Below, piece by piece: positions 19,101 through 27,803 of a DNA stretch of 56,342 nucleotides. The stretch comes from Salisapilia sapeloensis (lineage: Eukaryota > Oomycota > Peronosporomycetes > Peronosporales > Salisapiliaceae): contig JAADVB010000113.1 of assembly GCA_023334545.1 (NCBI GenBank), positions 1 through 56,342 on the forward strand, read 5' to 3'. Position 1 is the first letter of the stretch, and the number at the start of each line of letters is the position of its first letter. A model generated the notes under the pieces. The model saw nothing but the letters and a program-made list of their open reading frames with translations. It made no database searches and was not told the DNA's origin. The position numbers and the translations under genes were made by a program.

Positions 19101-19676
19101 CGCACGTAGGCCGGATGCAGGCAGAGCGAGGAGAATGACTAGCGGGATCGAGTGATAGACGAGAGCCGAGAAGCCGATCATATTGGCACATGCACTCGCT
19201 CGGAAGGTGTATACGTCGGACGGGTTGTCCAGTACGAAGCCATCTAGACCGTCCTTCCTCAGTCCAACGCCTTCGACTTGGACCGTATAGTAGACGAGTA
19301 CGCCGGCCACCATGACGAGTGCGAGCCAGAAGGCGAGTCGAAGCAGTCGTTTGGCAAAGAAGGAGTTTTTATAGGCAGCGTAGCTAAGAAAGTAACGAGG
19401 TATGGGCGGCTCTTTTCCTAGGAGCTCTTCTCGCATCGAACTAGTGTCTTTCTTGCCCAGTCCGAGAGGTACGGTACGAGGCGTTTGGTCTCGCCCACCA
19501 TGGGTCTGTCTCTGTATAGAAGCGTCGGCCGAGATGAGGTTTGTCTGGTGCTGAATCACGTCAATCGGGACGTCCGACCTCGTGCTCGTGCTCGAGAGCG
19601 ACTGGTCGAGTTGGGGTCGACTGCCATCCGATTCGTACCGTACGAAGTGCGTTTGTACGTTGCGACCGTTCTCCAT
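16185..19676 (-). CDS. four-TM, ankyrin-repeat, double-TIR membrane protein
   Basis: The product is 1163 aa from the ATG at 19676; an open frame runs nine codons further up without an ATG. A disordered N-terminus (1-110) is followed by four hydrophobic segments near 113-133, 162-188, 215-244 and 254-278. Some ten ankyrin repeats follow at about 331-731, with clear cores such as TPLHWGVIGGAFESVELLLE and TPVHWAARLNRADILQVLI. TIR1 (about 742-880) starts DVMISYTHSH and includes SDWCLKEL, with a glutamate (about E816) at the position used for NAD cleavage in SARM1 and plant TIRs. TIR2 (about 934-1066) starts FVFLSHGDYH but has RDQL at that site (Gln) and lacks the Trp. The tail is acidic. TIR domains act in immunity, cell death or NAD signalling; which applies here is unknown. 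It is intronless. Confidence 0.85.
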   Translation of the reverse strand: MENGRNVQTHFVRYESDGSRPQLDQSLSSTSTRSDVPIDVIQHQTNLISADASIQRQTHGGRDQTPRTVPLGLGKKDTSSMREELLGKEPPIPRYFLSYAAYKNSFFAKRLLRLAFWLALVMVAGVLVYYTVQVEGVGLRKDGLDGFVLDNPSDVYTFRASACANMIGFSALVYHSIPLVILLALPASGLRALEPFKRTQLVDPTGNRHKIKRTLFFQACEVFAAITCTYLVLIAVFFFYMFFNGGAFHCDNASVFIFAIVAVLCYFSVFAELVLFARFREHVKMQLGAFQEGDQTGDVRHHVMDRGVDPLLSKGDVLRQTIRKKLYSATRLGDLREMQKALDLAHTSGLDTRGFPSTWYAEPKLYFGIVGASKKNPMHVAAYQGNIEAMELLLSRGFRVDALDKFSRMRFSTGDLFWSFANCFVSRPGDDDEDMAGASTFKTTLVSPLHCAVATGQLKAAEWLLDHGAEVDPRARSNKRNERVPPLFMAEHPEVVRLLLHRGAKHLVIPDPGHENTLSALQLAYLRGNYAVARELEEWGGDVALTPFHAASADNDVSGVRKFLRRKTNVNCLGEHGYVGMNRRTPLHWGVIGGAFESVELLLEAGADVDFQDMRGRTPVHWAARLNRADILQVLISKGGRVDLPDADKMTPVVCAAYCSDASDKLLSLLVQAGADVNYQMPQTGDTALHIAVRNENEGAAKAVLACGGDLMRMNQEGERPLDCTSNTRLLFEVKKAAGQRDVMISYTHSHAEFACKLRRSLENANVTTWLDLMDPSGIGGGAVWREEIARGVSSAAVVLCILTEDYTKSDWCLKELALAKQVGTPILAVSTEHARLNEDLQVYLYTRQIIPFESAITNVLKEGRKVEYEYDGDAYQSQFRLLLDGVRDEVEKSRSTKRRGKMHKGSSTSIPQVKGFAKLFHSFSVGEDGNNKSFVFLSHGDYHVDFVSQVYDELRQNNVLCFGDRSRTGEESFEDRIRAAKEAITHCSAFLVLISKNTQGSELVRDQLAFAEDKGKPIFPLVLNDMEIGLDKSYTLARSELYHFLRGGAGFASSFNKLMTDLKRVAGPSVNHVEVPVAVSTEEERREDNDSTFVSFLVSNADDKIDEQTEAEIGEDGKVYCTIKEEDGPTERRSTRNLESLVHYQNEDGSFQLDMTDTHVRM

Positions 19677-21398
19677 GCTCGCTCGGATGACGGAATGAAG
19701 CACCCGAGGACGTGTGCGCTAGTGGAAGCCTATAAAATTATGCAAGTAGATCGAGTCGTCACCTAACTCGGGAGTCGATAGCAGATGGTAGGAAGAATCC
19801 ACTTGCTACTTGTACCAAGAGAGTACAAATGAGTACGAACGACTTTTCCAACACGCTGCAGCGGATGGACGTGGCGAGTATAATCTGGGTTGGAAGTTTT
19901 TATGTGTTGGAGATACGAGGTCGAAGATGGAAGGAAGAGCGGTTGAATTTTTAAAAGTGTTCTATATCTAGATGAGAGGCAGTGTCTCCACCTAGCCTCG
20001 CGCGTGGTACAGTACGTAGGTGGGATTCGGTCGTTTGTGATGGTGTAGATCCTCACCGTGCTATGTAACTGTTTGCAGGAGAGGAAGGCGGTGTATCGAG
20101 TTAGTAGTAGCTGCTGACGCAATTAGCGACCTTTGTCTAGTGGCATATCAAGTCTCAGATCGAGTTCATGATTCTTCCAGGTGCACTGCATGATCACAGT
20201 GGGAGTAGGAAGTATCCATTGGCAAATCCAATGGTAACTGTAGAAACTTCCTTGTGTGAAGAGCCTGTTTAGCTCTGGAAAAGTCCATTAGCTACGACCA
20301 TAGACACAGGTTAGATATGCGTTACATCTCATCGAAATGGTCTTCCCTACGAGTCCCAGTAGTCGTCTCCGTGGCTGGGGTGAGTGCGACACCTGAATGA
20401 CGATTGCAACCATTAATCCGTTATCTAGGTGCAGGTGGTAGCCCGATTGTAAATCGCGAAAGCTACTTGTTCTAAATCGCAGCCGACGATGGGTTGCATC
20501 GGGCGACGGAGATTTTGATGGGTTCTCCATCGACAATAAAAAGCGTCCACTTGGCGTTGCTTCTCTCTTGCTTATAAAAATGGATAACTTTTATCTCGGT
20601 GTATGGAAACATGGAATGAAGTGCTCTCATACCACGATTGTTACGAGGGCATGTCAAATGCAAATTGGAACTCCGAGATACCAGAATTCTGAGCTTCGTA
20701 AAGATCACCGTGTGACCGAGTATTTTGTTTCCACTTCTAAAGCGCAATGGATAGTTTGACGAGTTGTAAATGCCTTTGGTGGAGCCATTCATGGATACGT
20801 CGACGCAGTTGTACACTGGATACAAGCACCTTTGGTCTTGTTTTTATCTGCTTAGGTGGACAGTAGTGTATCCGTAGATTGCATGCAAGGCTGCTCTCTA
20901 ACTCAACAGTGTTTAAAGCTCATATAATGTCTTTCATGGGATCTTTTTCGTATACTAGTTTCTGGCATGTACGTCGACGATCAAGTATCGAACCTGTGCT
21001 TCCGTACCACCACAAGCTTAAATGCAGGATTAAAATTCGCTGTGCACTTGAACCCACTGTATCATCAGAACAAACATCCTCTCACACATCACTTCAAGTG
21101 CAAATCACTACCAACGTACTTGATTTTGTCAGCAATCACATTAAGTCGTGCTTCCTTCCGACCCTATTAACTGTCCATCATGCTACTCCCAATCGAGACC
21201 ATCGACCACCTCTTACTCGTCCATAATCCAAATTCGACTCTACTCTTCCTACGTTCAAGATAAAACGAAATCAAGTGCAACGCAATCGATATTCTTGTCA
21301 ATCAAAACTGAGATTCTCGTGTGTATTGTGCTCCCAAGTGCACCAAACCAAACAGGAAAAAACTTGTCTTTCTACGTGATGTCATGCAATTGAACGTC
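19677..21398. other. gene-poor stretch
   Basis: Several short open frames occur on both strands but none has a recognisable domain or convincing codon pattern. It holds the upstream region of the TIR gene and the 3' end of the surface-protein gene. Confidence 0.4.
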
Positions 21399-23111
21399 TT
21401 ACAGTTCCAACTCTTTCGAGTATCGCTGATGGTCGTCGTATTCATTGATCGACATCTCCGACTCGGACATGCTGACGGTCGAAAACTGGCGGATGCCCTG
21501 GTGGGATCCGATCATGTCCTCCGTCTCGCGCTGGCCGTTCGGACCGTCATAGGCCTTGGGATCGATGATGTCAAATTCGCTCTGATTCGTGCTCGCAGAT
21601 GTGCCTGTCAAGTCCCCACTCTGAAGCACCGACATGCTCTGCACTGACGCGTTGCTCTCCAAGTCACCACTGAAGCTCATGCCTTCATCCATACGTGGGT
21701 TCTGAGACGCGCGACTGTCATGACGCGCGTACTCGTTCGCGGCAAAGGTCGAGTATCGGCCATCAATGTCCTCATCCACAAATGCCTGCTGTCCACCCGT
21801 CGCGGCTGGGGCAGGAGCCATGTTGCCACCGTACTGTTGGCTCGTCTGGGCAGGTTGGCTGTAGTAGTCATTATGGTACTGGTCGCCATCGGATCCATTG
21901 TAGACGATATTGGTCATCCGGTCGCCATCAAACTCGACAACCGTCGAGTTCAGATTGTTTGTGGAAACCGAGTTCTGGGGACGAGTGTCTGGATATCCTA
22001 GCATGGAGTTCTGTTGCGGCTGCGGAGCTCCGTTAGATGCTCCCTGGACATTTGCTCCGTAGCCATTGTACGCGTTCGTGTCATAGCCACCGTATTGGTT
22101 CGATTGGTAATCAGTGTTTGACTGTGCCGTGCTGGCGACACTCGGGGTAGCATCGTGCAAATAGCCAGCATCCTTTTGACCATAGTTGTTCGTCGCCATG
22201 GCAGGGTTACGAGGAGAGTTGGGCGTCTTCATGTCGAGCGAGTCTTCATCCTCTCGACGCTTCTTGACACGGTATCCGATGAACAAGGCAACGAGAAGGA
22301 CAGCACAAACTGCTGCAGCAATAACAACAATGTTCAAGTAAGCAGGCGTTTCCGATGACTTGGCTTCGCCGTTCGTGACCATCTTGTTGCTACCGGAAGA
22401 TGACTCGCTGGATCCATCATCACCATAGTTGGTGCTGCTGCTGGTAGGGGAAGCCCATGCAGAAGCATCGTCCGTAGATGTTGCTGGAGCGGTGGTGGTT
22501 GGAGATGGCGTATCGTCCTCCGCTGGTGGTGGAGCCGTCGTCGTCGGGGATGGACTGGTCGTGGCCGGAGCTTCCGTCGTTGCTGGCGGTTCCGTCGGCT
22601 TTTCGGCAGAAGCGCTATCGTCCGAGACGTCGGAGCCTTCGTCCGAGTCTTTCTTTGTGGGGCTAGAGCCCTTAGAGGAAGAGGAGTCTTTCTTTCCAGT
22701 GGAGGAGGACGACGAGTCCTTTTCAGACGAGGACGATGAATCCTTTTTTTTAGACGGAATGGAGGGCTTCTTGGCATCCTCGGAGGATGAGCCATCGTCA
22801 AGTGATCCCGTCTCCTTCTCAGAGGAAGAGTCGGACGTCTTGGATGAGGTAGTTTTGGAAGGTGTCTCCGACGAATCTTCGCTACAGTCGGCGACAGGGT
22901 CATCGAACGGGCACTTACCATTGTTCTTGGAGTAGCACACGAACACGCTGCTCTGTTTGTATACGCAAGGGGGACAGTTTCCACTCTTGAGTTCACATTT
23001 GATTCCGCCACCTGCGAGACACGTACCGGACTCACAAATATCACTGGCAGCCTGCGACGGCTGGATCATCATGGCGAGCGCCATGAAGGCAAGCGCGCCT
23101 ACCTTAAACAT
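21399..23111 (-). CDS. single-pass surface protein: Cys-rich ectodomain, Ser/Thr stalk, long tail
   Basis: The product is 570 aa from the ATG at 23111. A signal peptide (MFKVGALAFMALAMMIQPSQ) is followed by a small domain with eight cysteines (about residues 24-77). A long Ser/Thr/Pro/Glu-rich stalk with SSSSSEKDSSSSS-like runs follows and is probably O-glycosylated. One TM helix (LNIVVIAAAVCAVLLVALFIGY) ends in a basic stop-transfer KKRRED. The roughly 290-residue cytoplasmic part is rich in Asn, Gln, Tyr, Gly and Ser, with YNGYG- and QQYGG-like motifs and several acidic Ser/Tyr sites. The layout suggests a wall-associated sensor or adhesin, like fungal Wsc/Mid2 sensors in plan but not in sequence. 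No known domain is recognised in the ectodomain. Confidence 0.75.
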   Translation of the reverse strand: MFKVGALAFMALAMMIQPSQAASDICESGTCLAGGGIKCELKSGNCPPCVYKQSSVFVCYSKNNGKCPFDDPVADCSEDSSETPSKTTSSKTSDSSSEKETGSLDDGSSSEDAKKPSIPSKKKDSSSSSEKDSSSSSTGKKDSSSSKGSSPTKKDSDEGSDVSDDSASAEKPTEPPATTEAPATTSPSPTTTAPPPAEDDTPSPTTTAPATSTDDASAWASPTSSSTNYGDDGSSESSSGSNKMVTNGEAKSSETPAYLNIVVIAAAVCAVLLVALFIGYRVKKRREDEDSLDMKTPNSPRNPAMATNNYGQKDAGYLHDATPSVASTAQSNTDYQSNQYGGYDTNAYNGYGANVQGASNGAPQPQQNSMLGYPDTRPQNSVSTNNLNSTVVEFDGDRMTNIVYNGSDGDQYHNDYYSQPAQTSQQYGGNMAPAPAATGGQQAFVDEDIDGRYSTFAANEYARHDSRASQNPRMDEGMSFSGDLESNASVQSMSVLQSGDLTGTSASTNQSEFDIIDPKAYDGPNGQRETEDMIGSHQGIRQFSTVSMSESEMSINEYDDHQRYSKELEL

Positions 23112-24212
23112 TCTTCCACTAGAGTGTTTTAAATACAAGGAAGGGCGGATAATGTCGTGAACTAACTGCGGTTGGAGCGGTATGGCCAGCGCACAGCGAT
23201 TTATTTACCGAGTGGCATAAAACGAAAGAATTTAGACCGAGCAAGGGAGCGAGTAACGGAGACTTTGTCAATCGGTCGTTACGTTGTGCTGGTCGACGAC
23301 AAAGTAGCGACGGAGTATGCCAATAGACGGAGAGGAAGCAGGAATCGAATGTTCTGAAAGGCAAATGGTGGTTGCCAGGTTTAAGGGTTCATGCGTCGGA
23401 TCGACGAGATGACTGTATGTTATGGGCTTTTGCTATACGTAGTCTCGGTATAGCTCTCGTTCATTTGTACCTGATCAGCTGAGATCTGATTAACGAGAGA
23501 GGTAGGTTGTTCACGCTACTAGGGTTGAAGCTAGTACGTGAGCGCATTGCTTGCCGTCATCTTCATGCAGAGTAGATGTATACTATCGAGAGCGTTTTCC
23601 TTTCGAAAGATAGGATCCAGTTTACTTTCTGCATGTTGAGATGGACCATGAGTGTAGCTTCAATCGAATGACACTTCGTCTGTACACGAGCACTGTATCT
23701 CTTGTCCATCGCTGTAAGCTTTGAATCGTATGCAAATTGTTCGGACGAAAGACACGTATTTCTCATCGCGTTGAAAGGTTACTTGGCGCCCACAGTAGCA
23801 AGCAAAAGTTTCAAGACAGTTACGATGAGACGTCTAGGATGCACATGCATCTGCGACTGTATATGCTGGCGTAAGACAGACAATCTTTACGGCGTACGTG
23901 AGAAACCGATGCCATGCGATCTTTCTAAATTTGACCCGATTTCTTCTCTACTCTAGCTACCTCCACTGTCTTTAAATCCAACAAGTTGCAACAGTTAAAT
24001 TAAATTATTATATATTGTAGCTATTTAGACAGAATATACAGCTCATTTGGCTCGTAGTAACCTCTTCCTTGGCACATACGACCTATCCAGAGCAGCGTAT
24101 CTCAAGTTTTCCTCTACTATCACGCAGCCACCTTTGTAAATTTTACAGCAATAGTCGGAGTCGACAGCATAACAGACACGCGATGGAGACGATGGATCGA
24201 TTAAGACGTTCA
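23112..24212. other. intergenic region
   Basis: About 1.1 kb upstream of the surface-protein gene and downstream of the PDZ gene. No gene is recognised. Short open frames here lack any family match. Confidence 0.4.
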
Positions 24213-25298
24213 TTAAATGTTATATTCAAGAGAATCATTTGAATATCTGTCGGACGGTACGGCCGACTCGATCATTTCCTGTACATGGTCTAATCGCTCT
24301 TGCTGTAAACTTTCACATCGAACGACCGTATCCGTGATGAGCGTTAATATCTCGGCATGCAGCTCTTCCTGCTCACGACACCAGAGCTCCAGCTCCTCCG
24401 CGACGGTCGTCGTCCCGGACGAATTAGACGATACGGATCCAGAAGCCTTTATCTCCGCATCGGTGCTAGCTTCTTCCTCAAAGGGGGAGAACATGAGACG
24501 GGAAGGAGCCGACTGGTACATCTTCGCGTCGTGTCCGCCATAATGCGGTTGAGTGGACTTTGCGTGTGCCCTGGACGACGAAGGTGGGGAAGTCGGCGCG
24601 GCTGAAGGAGGTCGGAAACTAAACGTAATCGGTCGCTGCAGACGACCGATTTTATCTGCAATGTCAGCAAAGGCCCAGTCATGGACGTTGGTGCCATTCA
24701 CTGAGAAGAGTTCATCGCCCAACCGGCAGGATGTCAACCCCGAGACGATCCCATCGACCTGCTGTAACACGGCTATCTGTGCTCCGACGCCGGTCTTACT
24801 ATGAAGGCGACGCAGGGAGATGCCGCATTCGCCACTGATCCACGTAGCCGAGTACTCTTGTGTAGGTATTACCGTCGTACTGCTCCTGATGCGGCTCATA
24901 CTACGAGAGAACTGATGGAGAGTATTTGTTTGCTGCTTTGGTGTGTTGTGATGACGTCGGCCCATGGATCTTAAGGACGACGTCTTCTCTGCTTTCTTGG
25001 AGAAAGTATACGAAGAGCGCGAAGCCTCCGTCTCGGTCTCTCTCGTGAAGTAAACTGAAGGCTCACGAGAGGTGATGTACCTGCTAGGCTGTGGTGTGTA
25101 CTCTTCCAGTTCATCGGGAGAGTCTTGTCGAGACGATGAGAGGTCTTTATAATGGCGGCTGGAAGACTCGACGCTCGTCCGGAGCTTACGAAGCTCTGAG
25201 ATGAGTTCCGGCAGGTTACGTGCGACTACTTCTTCTGTATCTGCATTAAAAGTGGTTGCAGTTCTAGTCCCATCGTCGAGGAAAGCCTGACTAGCCAT
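24213..25298 (-). CDS. PDZ-domain protein
   Basis: The product is 361 aa. Residues about 150-232 form a PDZ-like fold: GISLRRL in place of the usual GLGF loop, then VDGIVSGL, RLGDELFSVNGTNV and a closing strand PITFSF. LGDELFSVNG is the classic PDZ 'GDxIxxVNG' segment. The N-terminal part starts with a helical stretch (LPELISELRKLRTS) and becomes Ser/Arg/Thr-rich. The C-terminal part has a coiled-coil-like helix (EELELWCREQEELHAEILTL). PDZ domains bind short C-terminal peptides and organise complexes at membranes or the cytoskeleton. The partner is unknown. The ATG at 25298 is the first in the frame. Confidence 0.7.
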   Translation of the reverse strand: MASQAFLDDGTRTATTFNADTEEVVARNLPELISELRKLRTSVESSSRHYKDLSSSRQDSPDELEEYTPQPSRYITSREPSVYFTRETETEASRSSYTFSKKAEKTSSLRSMGRRHHNTPKQQTNTLHQFSRSMSRIRSSTTVIPTQEYSATWISGECGISLRRLHSKTGVGAQIAVLQQVDGIVSGLTSCRLGDELFSVNGTNVHDWAFADIADKIGRLQRPITFSFRPPSAAPTSPPSSSRAHAKSTQPHYGGHDAKMYQSAPSRLMFSPFEEEASTDAEIKASGSVSSNSSGTTTVAEELELWCREQEELHAEILTLITDTVVRCESLQQERLDHVQEMIESAVPSDRYSNDSLEYNI

Positions 25299-26641
25299 TG
25301 CCTCGTTCTACTTGTCACGAGCGTGATGGAAAAACGTACGATAGCAAGTTAATTCGTCGCTTACCAGTCTACTAGTCCGAAACGACGAATGATAGAAAAG
25401 TAACTGGGCACAAACACTACAAATGTCAGTTGGCGGAGTATATCGTCAAGATAGAGCCTGGTAAGCGCCCAGTGGGATCAGTCGTGGGCAGGACGGACTT
25501 GCGTGTGAACTAAGTCGAGGCGGGTGGTATCGTAGAAATGGTACAAAAGGGGCACGCTGAGAACGATGGGTCAAGTTCAAATAGGTGTGATGATTTGCAA
25601 TTTAATGAAGAGATAGCTTCAGCTTTCCCGAGTTGTTAATTGGAATCCTCGCAGGTAGCACAAGGATTGATGAGACCATCTCTGGAGCGATTAGACTACT
25701 GGATGTGGAGAACAGAAAAACGGAAGTGGCGTATGAGATGCAAGCTATGATCCAGTTCTCTCTTGCATGTGCTTAGCATCATCGATTAATTTCTAACGGT
25801 GCGTGATGACTGAAAGGATTGGTGGAGGCAGAAACTTGCAAGGCTCGCAATGGACGAACGGGCAGCCATCGTGCACTTGCAGTAGAACCCTACCGTATGT
25901 CCGCGCCGCAGCAAAGTGCTGTCATTCCGTCGAGGAAACTTCCGGTGTAACGACGCGAACATAAAGCTTACGTAGATCTGACGTGAAAATCTTCTGGACA
26001 TCTCGACTGCTCTGACAAATCTACGCTTTCTAAAAAGAAATTTTCTACTGCGAGTCGTTCTAAAAGGGTGCTTCCATGTTCTTCCGCGCTGGCCAGAAGC
26101 ACTTCCGACTAGATAAACTTGAACTTTTTGACTACAAGTGACTTCGCGAGGCGGCGAACTACCATATGAGCTTAAGCGTCATGTCTCGGCTTTGTCCTGA
26201 GATCGCGGCTCCATGTCCTTTTCCTTTCGCCAAGTGTCTTATCGGCATAGAGATTACATTCGCCAACTGGATTGGCTTTATCCATTGAGTTCCACAGAGC
26301 TTCTTAATCTAACTCTTATCATGTCGTACACCACTCGATGTCGGTTCGAATACGCGAAACGGAACTTTGCGACGCCCTCGTCTGCGCGATTTGTAGCATT
26401 GCAGTAGATTGTTGAGACCCGATCCGAGCAATTGTTTCCACGGATCATGTACGCATAAACAGTCAACTGGGCTGCGGCATACCTATCTTTCATGTCCATG
26501 CTCCCACGATAGGCATCTGGTGTCCGTAGGTATTTGGCATGTCTGCGTTTGACGCTTCCCATCCCTCACTTTTGCCGACGCTACACCCATCCAACTATCT
26601 GGTAGCGTGACATCACGTTTGAATAAACTATTCGTTGCAGA
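25299..26641. other. intergenic region between divergent genes
   Basis: Holds the promoters of the PDZ and RWP-RK genes. On the minus strand from 26001 down to about 25440, one frame has only four stops in about 187 codons and begins with an ATG. It may be a decayed gene but no family is visible. Nothing else is recognised. Confidence 0.35.
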
Positions 26642-26655
26642 TCACTTTTCGATTT
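26642..26655 (+). promoter_or_regulatory. initiator-like element upstream of the RWP-RK gene
   Basis: TCACTTTTCGATTT is close to the oomycete initiator TCATTYYNCAWTTT. It lies about 40 bp before the ATG at 26695 and supports that start over the ATG-less frame further upstream. Confidence 0.45.
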
Positions 26656-26694
26656 AAGACGTACACATCTAGCCTATACGTGGTACTGGAAGAC

Positions 26695-27639
26695 ATGGTC
26701 GCTGATATGCCATCCAAAAAGCGGATGCACGCCAACGAAGCTTTCAATGACAGCGTCATGCCAGCAACGAAGAAACTTCGCACGTCCAAAGGAAGTCGAC
26801 GAAAAAGCGCTGCATCCGGCAATGCGACTGCGTCAAGTCGTGTCACGCTCGAAGCACTCAAACCTCACTTTGAAAAACCGCTGGCAAAAGTAGCCCAAGA
26901 ATTCGGCATTTGCGTCACCTTGCTCAAGAAGATATGTCGCCGACACGGCATCTCGCGCTGGCCCCACCGCCAAATCACTGGTCTGCGCAAAAGTATTGCG
27001 TCGATGGAACATGCTATCGGATACTTCGAAGGTGCTCGCCGCGAGTCGTACGCCGAACAACTCAACAAGCAGCGACTCAAGCTTGCTGCTTTACTAGAAG
27101 ATCCGACCCAGTGTGAATCTCCGATCAAGGATGCATCCAATGGCACAGCTGCATCTGCCAGCTTTGATGCTCCAAGTCAATCGGACTCTCTCCCTGACTA
27201 CGTTGAACAGCCCAGTGCTCGATCTCATTGGTCGGAAGAGCACTACCCGGACCATCATTTCCAGTCGCAAGCACCATCGCAGTCCGTCCACCGATCGATG
27301 CCAACAGCCCTGCCGTCAATCCAATCCGAGTATCGATCGACCACCTCATATCCATCCCATTTGGTACATGAGCAGCATCCGAGATCGCTCCGGCCAGTAC
27401 AAACGCCGGCATTGGCCTCTGTATTGCCACGTGTGGCGTCCTCTCGACCACCGGCAACGTCCACTTTCGCTTCATCTATGTCTTTGGTGCATGGAAATGC
27501 TTTACCATCCGTAAGCTCCGTCCATGCGCATCACTCGGCTCCAATTCCAGCTCTCCAGATGAGGTCGCATCCGAGGTTACCACCGCTCTCGTCGCTCATC
27601 GATCAGCATTCGATAGCTGCTCGTAGTTCAGTTCGGTAG
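26695..27639 (+). CDS. RWP-RK domain transcription factor
   Basis: The product is 314 aa from the ATG at 26695. Residues about 50-100 match the RWP-RK DNA-binding domain: LKPHFEKPLAKVAQEFGI, then VTLLKKICRRHGISRWPHRQI. Here the signature RWPxRK reads RWPHRQ, the variant common in oomycete members. A short coiled coil follows (GLRKSIASMEHAIGYFEGAR) and may mediate dimerisation. The N-terminus has basic KKLR/RRK clusters fit for nuclear import. The C-terminal 190 residues are Ser/Pro/His-rich and look like an activation region. RWP-RK factors control nitrogen responses and gametogenesis in plants and algae. Oomycetes carry an expanded set; target genes here are unknown. Confidence 0.85.
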   Translation: MVADMPSKKRMHANEAFNDSVMPATKKLRTSKGSRRKSAASGNATASSRVTLEALKPHFEKPLAKVAQEFGICVTLLKKICRRHGISRWPHRQITGLRKSIASMEHAIGYFEGARRESYAEQLNKQRLKLAALLEDPTQCESPIKDASNGTAASASFDAPSQSDSLPDYVEQPSARSHWSEEHYPDHHFQSQAPSQSVHRSMPTALPSIQSEYRSTTSYPSHLVHEQHPRSLRPVQTPALASVLPRVASSRPPATSTFASSMSLVHGNALPSVSSVHAHHSAPIPALQMRSHPRLPPLSSLIDQHSIAARSSVR

Positions 27640-27803
27640 ACTACAAGCATTTAATTTGCATAGGTAGATCAAAAACAAGTACAAAAAATGATGTAAATAG
27701 GAAATGGAGCAAATTTATTGTGCTATCATCTACCCAAAGCGTTTCCACATTTCCATTTCCAAAAGTAAGGAAAATAGTTTATTTATAAAAACCTTCTGAA
27801 GGA

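Noticed and set aside
20879-21226. 115-aa plus-strand ORF
   Set aside because: No recognisable domain or ATG-near promoter element; composition like the surrounding intergenic DNA.
22429-22935. Long Ser/Glu/Val-rich plus-strand ORF
   Set aside because: It is the antisense shadow of the Ser-rich stalk of the surface-protein gene; repetitive Ser codons leave the opposite strand open.
22334-23044. 236-aa Arg/Pro-rich minus-strand ORF
   Set aside because: Frame-shifted reading of the same Ser/Thr stalk; the other frame has a signal peptide, TM segment and normal composition.
26278-26562. 94-aa minus-strand ORF with a GTTCGA-like word nearby
   Set aside because: Checked as a possible tRNA because of the GGTTCGAAT word near 26342, but no cloverleaf could be drawn; the ORF has no domain.
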